Both the position numbers and the translations under genes were made by a program. The notes beneath the pieces were generated by a model that saw only the letters and a program-made list of their open reading frames with translations, was not told where the DNA came from and ran no database searches. 64,000 nt of DNA from NCBI RefSeq assembly GCF_000741295.1, contig NZ_JGZG01000001.1, forward strand, positions 170,609-234,608, written 5' to 3'. The stretch is from Bifidobacterium pseudolongum subsp. globosum. Lineage in GTDB: Bacteria > Actinomycetota > Actinomycetes > Actinomycetales > Bifidobacteriaceae. Of this stretch, positions 46,499-54,375 are shown piece after piece (the first letter of the stretch is position 1; the number at the start of each line of letters is the position of its first letter).

Positions 46499-48037
46499 TC
46501 ACTTGTTCAGTCCATCGAGCCACGGCGTCTTGAGCGAGCTCCAGATCGGCGCGCCCCAGCTCTCCTCGAGCGCGGCTTCGAGCGCCGCCGCCGGCTTGTA
46601 CATCACTTCGTCGCGCTGCTGCGGCGCGATGAACTGGAAGCCGACCGGCAGGCCGTCGTCGGACAGTCCGGCGGGGATGCTCATGGCCGGCACACCGGCG
46701 AGGTTGGCCGGGATCGTGGCGATGTCGTTCATGTACATGGCCAACGGGTCGTCCATCTTCTCACCGAACTTGAACGCGGTCGTCGGGCTCGTCGGGGAGA
46801 CGAGCACGTCGGCCTGTTCGAACGCCTTCTTGAAGTCGTTGATGATCAGTGTGCGCACCTTCTGCGCGGAACCGTACCAAGCGTCGTAGTAGCCGGCCGA
46901 AAGCGCGTAGGTGCCGAGGATGATGCGGCGCTTGACCTCGTCGCCGAAGCCGGCTTCGCGCGTGTACGCCATCATGTTCGCGGCGGTCTGCGCCACATCT
47001 TCCGGCGGCATGACGCGCAGGCCGTAGCGCATGCCGTCATACCGCGCCAGGTTCGAGCTGACTTCGGACGGCATGATGATGTAGTACGCGCCGAGCGAGT
47101 ACTTGAAGTTCGGACACGAGACCTCCACGACCTCGGCGCCCATGGCGGTGAGCATGTCGACCGCCTCATGGAAGCGCGCTTCGACGCCCGGCTGGAAGCC
47201 TTCGCCGTTGAGCTCCTTCACGAGGCCCACCTTGAGGCCCTTGAGGTCGCGACGCTGGCCTTCGCGCGCGGCGGCGACCATCGGGCGCGGGCCTTCGGGG
47301 ATCGACGTCGAGTCACGCTTGTCGTGGCCGCCGATGATCTCCTGCAGCAGCGCGGAATCGAGCACGGTGCGCGTCACGGGGCCGATCTGGTCGAGCGACG
47401 AGGCCATGGCGATCGCGCCGAAACGCGAGACGCCGCCGTACGTCGGCTTGACGCCGACCGTGCCGGTCAGCGCGCCCGGCTGGCGGATCGAGCCGCCGGT
47501 GTCGGTGCCGAGGGCGAGCGGGGCCTCGAACGAGCTGACGGCCGCGGCGGAGCCACCGCCGGATCCGCCGGGCACGCGCTCCACGTCCCACGGGTTGCTC
47601 GTGTTCTGGTATGCGGAATGCTCGGTCGACGAGCCCTGCGCGAACTCGTCGAGGTTCGTCTTGCCGAGCAGCGGCATGTGCGCGGCCTTGAGCTTCTCAA
47701 TCACGGTCGCGTCGTAGGGCGGGATCCAGCCTTCGAGGATGCGCGAGGCGGCCGTCGTCTGAATGCCCTTCGTCACGATCATGTCCTTGATCGCGATCGG
47801 CACGCCGGCGAGCTCGGGCAGTTCGGCCTTCTCACTGTCAGACAGATTGTCGAACGCGTCCGCCTGCTCAAGGGCGGCTTCGCCCGAGACGGTCAGGAAC
47901 GCCTTGATCGATGGCTCTGCGGCGTCGATCACGTCGAGCTGCGCGGAGACGAGGTCACGGCTCGTGATCTCCTTGGCGCGCAGTTTCTCCGCCATCTGCA
48001 CGGCGGACAGTTTGACGAGTTCAGTGGTATCGGTCAT
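46499..48037 (-). CDS. gatA: Asp-tRNA(Asn)/Glu-tRNA(Gln) amidotransferase subunit A
   Basis: A 512-residue amidase supplying ammonia from glutamine. The Ser-cisSer-Lys triad is seen in [20 protein letters not shown] (Lys), [12 protein letters not shown] (cis-Ser) and [11 protein letters not shown] (nucleophile Ser). It follows gatC by one nucleotide. Confidence 0.98.
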   Translation of the reverse strand: MTDTTELVKLSAVQMAEKLRAKEITSRDLVSAQLDVIDAAEPSIKAFLTVSGEAALEQADAFDNLSDSEKAELPELAGVPIAIKDMIVTKGIQTTAASRILEGWIPPYDATVIEKLKAAHMPLLGKTNLDEFAQGSSTEHSAYQNTSNPWDVERVPGGSGGGSAAAVSSFEAPLALGTDTGGSIRQPGALTGTVGVKPTYGGVSRFGAIAMASSLDQIGPVTRTVLDSALLQEIIGGHDKRDSTSIPEGPRPMVAAAREGQRRDLKGLKVGLVKELNGEGFQPGVEARFHEAVDMLTAMGAEVVEVSCPNFKYSLGAYYIIMPSEVSSNLARYDGMRYGLRVMPPEDVAQTAANMMAYTREAGFGDEVKRRIILGTYALSAGYYDAWYGSAQKVRTLIINDFKKAFEQADVLVSPTSPTTAFKFGEKMDDPLAMYMNDIATIPANLAGVPAMSIPAGLSDDGLPVGFQFIAPQQRDEVMYKPAAALEAALEESWGAPIWSSLKTPWLDGLNK

Positions 48038-48038
48038 G

Positions 48039-48335
48039 TCACTCCTCCCCCAGGATCTGCGGCGCCACGAACATGCCGTCGGCGGTGGCCGGCGCGGCGG
48101 CCAGCACTTCGGATTGCGGCAACGGCGTGACCGGCACGTCCGGGCGCAGGTATGTCTCGAGCGGAACGGGGTTGGCAGTCGGCTCCACGTCTGCGGTGGC
48201 GGCTTCCTGCACGGAGTCGATGGCGTCGGCGATCACATTGAGCTCGCTCTGCATACGAGTGATTTCCTCGTCGGTGAGCGCAATGCGAGCCAGATCACCC
48301 AGATGGATAATTTCTTCGCGTGTGAATGTTGGCAT
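48039..48335 (-). CDS. gatC: Asp-tRNA(Asn)/Glu-tRNA(Gln) amidotransferase subunit C
   Basis: A 98-residue small subunit that wraps GatA and Gat[21 protein letters not shown] and the Pro-rich end ([14 protein letters not shown]) are the family pattern. TATAGT lies 7 nt before ATG 48335 and AAGAGG is inside that gap, so either leaderless or RBS-driven starts are possible. The long open frame upstream in the same register belongs to the reverse of the ABC gene and is not coding. Confidence 0.95.
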   Translation of the reverse strand: MPTFTREEIIHLGDLARIALTDEEITRMQSELNVIADAIDSVQEAATADVEPTANPVPLETYLRPDVPVTPLPQSEVLAAAPATADGMFVAPQILGEE

Positions 48336-48342
48336 GCCTCTT

Positions 48343-48348
48343 ACTATA
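48343..48348 (-). promoter_or_regulatory. Putative -10 box of gatCAB
   Basis: TATAGT on the minus strand, 7 nt before the gatC ATG. Confidence 0.55.
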
Positions 48349-48373
48349 CGAACCAAATGTGACGAGGCCCGCG

Positions 48374-49270
48374 CTACTTGACGTCGCGCTTGGCGGTGAC
48401 GGCCACGCCGGCGGCATAGACCGCCACGGCCCATGCCAGGAGGATCACGCCGGCCCAGCCCCATGTGGGCTGGAACGGCTGGGTCGATCCGACCGTCATG
48501 ACGGCGCCCATGCTGTTGGCGAACGACGAGGCGCCGGCGCCGATGAACGATTCCAGTGCCCTGGACGGCAGGCAGTTGTTGACCGAGACGATCCACGCGA
48601 AGCGGTCGCCGAGCAGTTGCGCAAGCTGCAGAATCGACGGCAGCAGCGTGAACAGGCCGACGACGCACAGCACACCGCCCACGGTGGAGCGCAGCATGGC
48701 GCCGAATCCCATCGCCATGACCGCGGTGAGCGCCATCGCGAGCGGCACGCCGAGCAGCGTGACCCATGGCAGCGCCGCGGGCATCGCCTGCGTGCCGGTC
48801 GAGACCGCGCCGTGCACCATGAGCCATGCGCAGCCCCACGCCACGAGCACACCCACGAACGAGGCGAGGAAGGTGACCGCGGCCAGTACGAGCGCCTTCG
48901 CGTCCATGAACATCGCGCGCCGCGGGTTCACGGTGAGCGACGTGATGATGGATTGGCTCGAATACTCGCTTGTCATGACCATGACGCCCAAGATGCCGAC
49001 GATGAGCATGCCGTCGGTCGCGCCGGTGCTCGCCGTGGTCCATACGTCTTCCATGCCCACCGGCATGGCTTCCTGCGACGCCATGAAATTGAGGAGCCAG
49101 CCGATCATCAGGCTGTTGACGGCGAAGAACGCCACGCACAGCACAAGCAGCACATAGGTGGACATGGCGCTCCACATCTTGCACCACTCCGAGCGCACCG
49201 CGCCGGCGAAGGTCAACGTGTGTACGGGCCGGTGCGCGGCATGGCGTTCGGCCGGCTGGGTTGCGCTCAT
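48374..49270 (-). CDS. ABC-2 type exporter permease
   Basis: A 298-residue protein with about six helices ([99 protein letters not shown]). The [18 protein letters not shown] segment is the coupling region of ABC-2 permeases. It overlaps the ATPase gene by 4 nt, so they form one exporter. Cargo unknown; such pairs often export lipids or antimicrobials. Confidence 0.9.
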   Translation of the reverse strand: MSATQPAERHAAHRPVHTLTFAGAVRSEWCKMWSAMSTYVLLVLCVAFFAVNSLMIGWLLNFMASQEAMPVGMEDVWTTASTGATDGMLIVGILGVMVMTSEYSSQSIITSLTVNPRRAMFMDAKALVLAAVTFLASFVGVLVAWGCAWLMVHGAVSTGTQAMPAALPWVTLLGVPLAMALTAVMAMGFGAMLRSTVGGVLCVVGLFTLLPSILQLAQLLGDRFAWIVSVNNCLPSRALESFIGAGASSFANSMGAVMTVGSTQPFQPTWGWAGVILLAWAVAVYAAGVAVTAKRDVK

Positions 49271-50232
49271 CGCGCACCTCCGTTCTGCGGCTGTTGGGCG
49301 GGCTGCGCAGCAACATAGCGCGCATGCCCGTGGGTCAGTTCCATGTACGCCTGCTCAAGCGAGACCTGCTGGCGCACGAATTGGTATGCGATGATTTGGT
49401 GTGCGGCGAATCCGCGCGCGACCGCGGCGAAATCCGCGCCCTCGATCTCAAAGGCGCGCGCGTCGGCAGGGTACCCCGAATCCACCGGCTTCTCGGTGAT
49501 GCGCACCGTGGGCGACGCGGCGAGCATCGCATGCATCTTCCCGGCGTCCGGCGTGACGACCGAGAGCAGGTGGCGCGAATGCTCTTTCACGAAGTCAGCC
49601 ACGGTACCGGTGCGCAGGATGCGGCCTTCGCCGATGATCACCAGATTGTCGGCGGTGAGCGCCACCTCGTTCATCAGGTGCGAGCTGAGCAGCACCGCGC
49701 GCCCTTGTGCCGCGCAGTTGCGGCACAGGTCGCGCACCCATTTGACACCTTCGGCATCGAGGCCGTTCACCGGCTCGTCGAGCACGAGGTTCTTCGGGTC
49801 GCCCAGCAGCGCCGCCGCGATCGCGAGGCGCTGGCTCATGCCGAGTGAGAATTTGCCCGCCTTCGTCTTCTTCACACTGGCGAGGCCGGTCAGGTCCATG
49901 ACCTCGTCCACGCGGCCGCGCGCGATGTTGTTCGTGTAGGCGAGCGCGCACAGGTACGCGTAAGCGGAGCGGTTGCGCGGCGCGCATTTGGCGTCGAGCA
50001 CGGCACCGACCGAGCTCATCGGGCTCGCCTGCCGCGTATACGGCACGCCATCGATCAGCGCGGTGCCGTGGTCGGGCGTAATCAGCCCGAGCAGCACGCG
50101 CATCGTGGTGGATTTGCCGGCGCCGTTGGGCCCCAGGAATCCAGTGACCGCGCCGTTTGCGGCCACAAAACTCACATCGTCCAACACGCGGTTGGCACCG
50201 AATGTCTTGGTAATGCCCTGTATCTCGATCAC
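49267..50232 (-). CDS. ABC transporter ATP-binding protein
   Basis: A 321-residue ATPase. Walker [10 protein letters not shown] near residue 36, signature [15 protein letters not shown], Walker [13 protein letters not shown] and the H-loop SSHLMNEV are complete. The DUF4162-like C-terminal part is present. Starts with GTG 50232; TAGCCT 6 nt upstream suggests a leaderless transcript. Partner of the permease downstream. Confidence 0.95.
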   Translation of the reverse strand: MIEIQGITKTFGANRVLDDVSFVAANGAVTGFLGPNGAGKSTTMRVLLGLITPDHGTALIDGVPYTRQASPMSSVGAVLDAKCAPRNRSAYAYLCALAYTNNIARGRVDEVMDLTGLASVKKTKAGKFSLGMSQRLAIAAALLGDPKNLVLDEPVNGLDAEGVKWVRDLCRNCAAQGRAVLLSSHLMNEVALTADNLVIIGEGRILRTGTVADFVKEHSRHLLSVVTPDAGKMHAMLAASPTVRITEKPVDSGYPADARAFEIEGADFAAVARGFAAHQIIAYQFVRQQVSLEQAYMELTHGHARYVAAQPAQQPQNGGAR

Positions 50233-50276
50233 GCCGCAAGGCTAGCATGCGCGGGTGGTGCCATGCGGGGCGGCGT

Positions 50277-51080
50277 TCACACTGTGTCTGCGTGTTGGCT
50301 GATCCACGCGTGCATCGAGACGGCCGCCGCTGCCCCGGCGTTAATCGAACGCACCGAGCCGAACTGGCTGATGTACACCACATCGTCCGCCAGATCGATG
50401 GCCTTCTGTGACAGGCCAGGGCCTTCCGCGCCAAAGAGCATGAGGCAGCGTTCGGGAAAATCATAGGTCTCGATCGGCGCCGCGCCTGGCACAATGTCGA
50501 GCGCGATGACCCTGGCATGTTGCGCCATGTGCAGTTGGTGCCGGGCTTGCTTGAGCCCTGCATGCAGGTCGGCGGGCGCCAGTTCAAGCAGCTGGGGTTC
50601 AAGTTCGGCGATATGCCGTTCGGCCTCGGCGCGCTCGGCGGCGATGCGTGTGTGCCAGTCGTCCACAAGGTTCTGGATGGAAGGGTGGTTGACCACGTGC
50701 TGGTAGAGCTCGGTCATCAACGCGCCCTTGCGGTTCCATTTGTGCGGGCCGACGATGTGCACGCGGTTCGCGGTGAACGCGTTGGCTGTGCGCACCATGG
50801 AGCCGATGTTGAAGTCATGGGTCCAGTTCTCCACGGCCACTTCAAAAGGGTGCCTGCCGCGCGCGTCCAGGTCGGCCTTGATCGCCTCGACCGTCCAGTA
50901 GCGGTAGCGGTCGAGCACGTTGCGGCGGTCGCCCTCATCAAGCAGCTGCGCGCTGAACCGCGGGTCGTCGGGGCGGGGTTCGCCGGGGTGGGCCTCTTCC
51001 CATGGCCCCACGCCGACTTCGCGGAATGTGGGCTCGCCGGAGGCTTTGGCTGCGATATCGATCGGATTCGGCTCATGCAT
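50277..51080 (-). CDS. SpoU-family tRNA/rRNA 2'-O-methyltransferase
   Basis: A 267-residue SPOUT enzyme. Motif 1 is FNIGSMVRTANAF (Asn and Arg), motif 2 LMLFGAEGPGLSQKAIDL and motif 3 VRSINAGAAAAVSMHAW, together building the knot that binds S-adenosylmethionine. The N-terminal 80 residues are specific to this group and the target site is unknown (tRNA Gm18 or rRNA). TAAGCT 7 nt before ATG 51080 implies a leaderless start; the repeat unit at 51095 begins right behind this -10. Confidence 0.92.
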   Translation of the reverse strand: MHEPNPIDIAAKASGEPTFREVGVGPWEEAHPGEPRPDDPRFSAQLLDEGDRRNVLDRYRYWTVEAIKADLDARGRHPFEVAVENWTHDFNIGSMVRTANAFTANRVHIVGPHKWNRKGALMTELYQHVVNHPSIQNLVDDWHTRIAAERAEAERHIAELEPQLLELAPADLHAGLKQARHQLHMAQHARVIALDIVPGAAPIETYDFPERCLMLFGAEGPGLSQKAIDLADDVVYISQFGSVRSINAGAAAAVSMHAWISQHADTV

Positions 51081-51087
51081 GGGGCCC

Positions 51088-51093
51088 AGCTTA
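51088..51093 (-). promoter_or_regulatory. Putative -10 box of the SpoU gene
   Basis: TAAGCT on the minus strand, 7 nt before the ATG. Confidence 0.5.
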
Positions 51094-51094
51094 C

Positions 51095-51200
51095 CCACTT
51101 TTTTCGACGCCTTGAAAAAGTGGAAGCCACAGCGCGCACTTTTTGGCCATATCCCCTCATGGCCCGCGCACTTGTTCTCTCTGACGAAAAAAGTGCGCGG
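51095..51200. repeat. Double-palindrome repeat unit A (left of DUF559 cassette)
   Basis: Two hairpins, CCACTTTTT/AAAAAGTGG at 51095-51123 and CCGCGCACTT/AAGTGCGCGG at 51164-51200, joined by a 40-nt core containing GCGCACTTTTTGGCCATAT. The core 51120-51154 matches unit B with one mismatch over 35 nt. Confidence 0.85.
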
Positions 51201-51288
51201 ACCGTCCGACCACATGTGCCCGTTCAGATTGCCTTGGCCATGCCAGCACCTCTACATTGGCCATTCGACCTATAGGAAAGGACGCAAT

Positions 51289-52104
51289 ATGGCATCGTTC
51301 ATGAGAGAGGAAGCGCAGCAATTGAGTTCATGCATCCGAAGCAAGATGCGGTTGGTGCTTCCCCATATGAAGCACACTCCTGTCTTTTCGCACCGCACCG
51401 CCATCGAGTATTGGGGAAGCCGCGCCCCTGACAGCAGTATGAAGCCGCTCACGCTCCATGTCAGTGTGTCCCAACGTGATGAGAGGCCCCATACGCAAGG
51501 CGTGAGCGCTCATCTATGGCGCGGCCCGCTCCTCACCCATGTGGATGACGGGTTCGAGGTAGTGCGTCCGGAAGTGTGTTGGGCGCAGATGGCCCAACAC
51601 TGCCCACCGACCACCTTGATCACCATCGCCGCCAATTTCACATGCCGCGACAGGGTCCGGAGGGTGACCACATTGGACGAGATCATAGGGTACGCAACGA
51701 GCCTCAAGGGATTTCATGGCAAGAGAAAGTGCATGGAGGTCATCCCGTTCCTCATTGAAAACACCGACTCGCCCCGGGAAGCCATGCTCGCAGAGTTCCT
51801 CATACGCCACGGATTCGGCAGGCCTGTGGCCAACTTCCGCGTACAGCTTGAAGGTAGGGTGTGCTATCTCGACGTCTCATACCCTGATCTCAAAATAGCC
51901 TTTGAATATCAAGGTGCATACCACGCCGATGTGGAACAGATGCGCCGGGACATGGCCAAACACAATGACCTATTGAAAAGGGGCTGGCAGATTATTTATG
52001 TGACACTGGAAGATTTCCGGAATCCAGCCCAGTTTCTGGATATTATCCAGGTCACCGTTGAGCAGCAGCATCATTTGATGGGGTTGAAGAAGGTGGTCAG
52101 ATAG
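51289..52104 (+). CDS. DUF559 endonuclease-domain protein (Vsr/PD-(D/E)XK-like)
   Basis: A 271-residue protein. The N-terminal half (1-155) resembles the AbiEi-like DNA-binding region that precedes DUF559 in actinobacteria, though I see no confident HTH. The C-terminal half carries the full nuclease pattern: E164 in SPREAML, D195 in CYLDVSYPDLK, E206 in IAFEYQGAYH, H212, D221 and RGWQIIYVTLEDF. A-T rich codons differ from its neighbours, suggesting transfer. RBS AGGAAAGGA precedes ATG 51289. It stands alone between two copies of a palindromic repeat. A role in DNA repair, restriction or abortive infection is inference. Confidence 0.8.
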   Translation: MASFMREEAQQLSSCIRSKMRLVLPHMKHTPVFSHRTAIEYWGSRAPDSSMKPLTLHVSVSQRDERPHTQGVSAHLWRGPLLTHVDDGFEVVRPEVCWAQMAQHCPPTTLITIAANFTCRDRVRRVTTLDEIIGYATSLKGFHGKRKCMEVIPFLIENTDSPREAMLAEFLIRHGFGRPVANFRVQLEGRVCYLDVSYPDLKIAFEYQGAYHADVEQMRRDMAKHNDLLKRGWQIIYVTLEDFRNPAQFLDIIQVTVEQQHHLMGLKKVVR

Positions 52105-52112
52105 GGGCTCTT

Positions 52113-52220
52113 CCACTTTCTTCGGAATGCCGAAAAAAGTGGAAGCCACAACGCGCACTTTTTGGCCATATCCTCTTGTTGTCCGCGCACTTTTTTCGGC
52201 GGGCCGAAAAAAGTGCGCGG
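52113..52220. repeat. Double-palindrome repeat unit B (right of DUF559 cassette)
   Basis: Hairpin 1 CCACTTTCTTCGG/CCGAAAAAAGTGG (52113-52142) and hairpin 2, a perfect 18-bp stem with a GG loop (52183-52220). Same order and orientation as unit A. The DUF559 stop codon lies 8 nt before it. Confidence 0.87.
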
Positions 52221-52224
52221 GGGC

Positions 52225-52836
52225 CTAGTGCAGCTCCGATTCGTGGAAGATCTCCACGAACGGCGTCTCATGTGCTTCGCCGGTCACGGGGTGGGTGATC
52301 TTGAGCGTCGGCTCCTCCATGTCGACGCCGCCGATCAGCGCGGCCACGGCCACCACGGTGGCGCCCTGCGCGTCGACGATGCCGAAGTCGAGGCTCAGCT
52401 CGTTGCCATTGCGCAACGTCACCAGCGACGAGGTCTGCACATACGATTTTTCGGAAAGCCATGAATCAACAAGGATCACACGCTTGCCAGCAATAGATGG
52501 CCCCTTGATCGCCGGGTACACGAAGTCCATCACAAAACCGTCCAGATCCTCGCCACGCGAGGCGGCGGCATGCATGAGCGAGCAGACCATAGGCACGGCG
52601 GCAGCCGTCAGCGCGCCCACCGCGTCGAAGTCATCAATCGAATAGCCTTGTTCTTCCAGGGTGTCGAGCATGATGTGCCCGATCAGCGCGGCGCCGCGGT
52701 GGCCGAACGTGACCGGCGCGAGCTCGGAAAACGGCTTGTCGTGCATATGTTCGCGCAGCAGCGTCTTGAGCTGGTCGCGCGGCTCCATCATCATGAAGCC
52801 GCTCCCCGTCTTGCGGAATTCTGTGTCCTCACTCAT
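52225..52836 (-). CDS. Orotate phosphoribosyltransferase-like protein
   Basis: A 203-residue type I phosphoribosyltransferase fold. FDAVGALTAAAVPMVCSLMH and FVYPAIKGPSIAGKRVILVD resemble OPRT, but the PRPP loop, normally V-DDV-TTG, reads LVDSWLSEKSYVQTSSL: the second acidic residue and the TG end are missing. A non-canonical OPRT or a regulatory homologue is possible. TACGCT lies 7 nt before ATG 52836, a leaderless pattern. No other pyr gene is adjacent. Confidence 0.7.
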   Translation of the reverse strand: MSEDTEFRKTGSGFMMMEPRDQLKTLLREHMHDKPFSELAPVTFGHRGAALIGHIMLDTLEEQGYSIDDFDAVGALTAAAVPMVCSLMHAAASRGEDLDGFVMDFVYPAIKGPSIAGKRVILVDSWLSEKSYVQTSSLVTLRNGNELSLDFGIVDAQGATVVAVAALIGGVDMEEPTLKITHPVTGEAHETPFVEIFHESELH

Positions 52837-52869
52837 GGTGCCCAGCGTACCGTTGCCGCTTGTCAAAAC

Positions 52870-54255
52870 TCACCATGCGCCGTCGAGCTTGCAGTGGCGC
52901 AGGCGCACGGCGTTGAGCACCACGCAGATCGACGAGAGAATCATCGCCACGCACGCGAGCATGGGGTTGAGCACCCAGCCGGCGAACGGGTAGAGCACGC
53001 CGGCTGCGAGCGGAATGCCCACAAGGTTGAAGATGAACGCCCACCACAGGTTCTCGCGGATGTTGCGCATGGTCGCCTTCGACAGGCGGATCAGCTTGAG
53101 CGCGCACGCGTAGTCGGTCGGCGCGGCAATCACGTCGGCGTGGATCGGCGCGGCCTCGGGGTTGTCGAGCGCGACGCACGCGACGGCGATGTCCGCCGCG
53201 TCGCGCACTCGCACATCCTCGCTGCCGTCGCCGATGAACATGACGGTCGCGCCATTGGCACGGCGTTCGGCGAGCGCACGCACCGCCTCGTCGGCGCGCC
53301 GCGCATCAACCTTGGCGACCGCCACGCCGGTGCCGCTCAGCTGCGCAATGGCCTGCTCGGCGCGCGGCGCAAGCTCGCGCGCCACGAGCACCGCACTGGT
53401 GTCTTTCGCCTGTTGCAGCGCGCTTGCGGTGCGCACGGTCATGCCGTAGCGCTGCGCGTCGTCGAGCGCCGCGCCCACGGACAGCGGCGCCGCCCAGCCG
53501 AGCGCCGCCGGGCATGCGATGATCAGCACGCTGATGCCCATGAGCAGCGCGCGCGTGAACGACGGCTGTGCGCCGAAGATGAGCCAGCAGACGAAGGTCC
53601 ACAGGGCGATCAGAATCGTGATTGGCACCCATACGCGCGAGACGCGGTCCACGCGCTCCTGCAATGGTGACGCGGGGCGCCGCGGCAGCCACATGTCCAC
53701 CGCCCAGCGCGCGAACAGCACAAGTGTGACGATCACGCCGGTCACTTCGAAATACGGTTCGCGCATCGGCTGCGGCAGCGCGCCTTCAAACAAACAGACG
53801 AGTATGCCGTAGGCGTATGCGGCGATGGTGCCGATCGACGCGAGGGAGTTCATGTTCGGCATTCGACGCAGCAGCGCGTCCCAGCCGTCGATGTGGATTG
53901 GCGCGCCGCCGTAGAACATGACCGGCGTGATGATGATCGCCTGCACCCACGGGTCGACCAGCCAGTTGGGCACGGCGTTGGGGTACAGCGCGCGCACAAG
54001 CGTCGGCAGCAGCACGAACAGCGTCAGTATGGCGCTCACCACCAGCTGGCGAGTCAACAGCTCGATGCTTTTGCGGTTGTCCGAACGGCGGGTGCGCAGC
54101 GTGTCGCCGGCGCTCGCGTGCGCGTCGGCCGGCTGGTCTGTGAAAGCGGCCTGCATCTGCGGCTGCCGCGCGCTGAAGAAGAAGCGGACCGTCGCTACAG
54201 TCAGCAGTATTGCCGCGACCACGCACGCCACCGCGATGAACAGATTCAGACTCAT
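52870..54255 (-). CDS. Core-only P1B-ATPase homologue lacking catalytic domains
   Basis: A 461-residue membrane protein aligning in order with copper-type P-type ATPases: SLASIGTIAAYAYG (about 138-150), a WAVDMWL helix, PLQERVDRVSRVWVPITILI (197-216), the metal helix IIACPAALGWAAP (246-257), FIGDGSEDVRVRDAADIAVA (340-359) and two C-terminal helices. Missing are the actuator domain with TGE (should sit near 190), DKTGT (replaced near 290 by AVLVARELA) and most of the nucleotide domain. CPC is CPA. It has no frameshift. A pump is unlikely; a metal sensor, chaperone or channel is possible. It lies 33 nt upstream of the OPRT-like gene on the same strand. Confidence 0.85.
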   Translation of the reverse strand: MSLNLFIAVACVVAAILLTVATVRFFFSARQPQMQAAFTDQPADAHASAGDTLRTRRSDNRKSIELLTRQLVVSAILTLFVLLPTLVRALYPNAVPNWLVDPWVQAIIITPVMFYGGAPIHIDGWDALLRRMPNMNSLASIGTIAAYAYGILVCLFEGALPQPMREPYFEVTGVIVTLVLFARWAVDMWLPRRPASPLQERVDRVSRVWVPITILIALWTFVCWLIFGAQPSFTRALLMGISVLIIACPAALGWAAPLSVGAALDDAQRYGMTVRTASALQQAKDTSAVLVARELAPRAEQAIAQLSGTGVAVAKVDARRADEAVRALAERRANGATVMFIGDGSEDVRVRDAADIAVACVALDNPEAAPIHADVIAAPTDYACALKLIRLSKATMRNIRENLWWAFIFNLVGIPLAAGVLYPFAGWVLNPMLACVAMILSSICVVLNAVRLRHCKLDGAW

Positions 54256-54306
54256 GGGTCTCCCCCAATGTTGATAACGGACAGTGACTACTGTACGCGA
54301 CCATAT

Positions 54307-54350
54307 GCGAACTGCGCAGGTGCGTGCGGTGACGCGCCTGCGCAGTTCGC
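54307..54350 (-). terminator. Terminator hairpin after clpB
   Basis: 18-bp stem with one wobble pair and an 8-nt loop, 26 nt after the clpB stop. Confidence 0.82.
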
Positions 54351-54375
54351 GAGGATGGAATCACTCCCGGGGGGG

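Noticed and set aside
48039..49325. 428-residue frame fused to gatC
   Set aside because: The part before gatC is the reverse frame of the ABC permease; GatC is complete from 48335.
52870..54255. Calling the P-type ATPase remnant a pseudogene
   Set aside because: The frame is uninterrupted, codon use is normal and losses coincide with whole domains.
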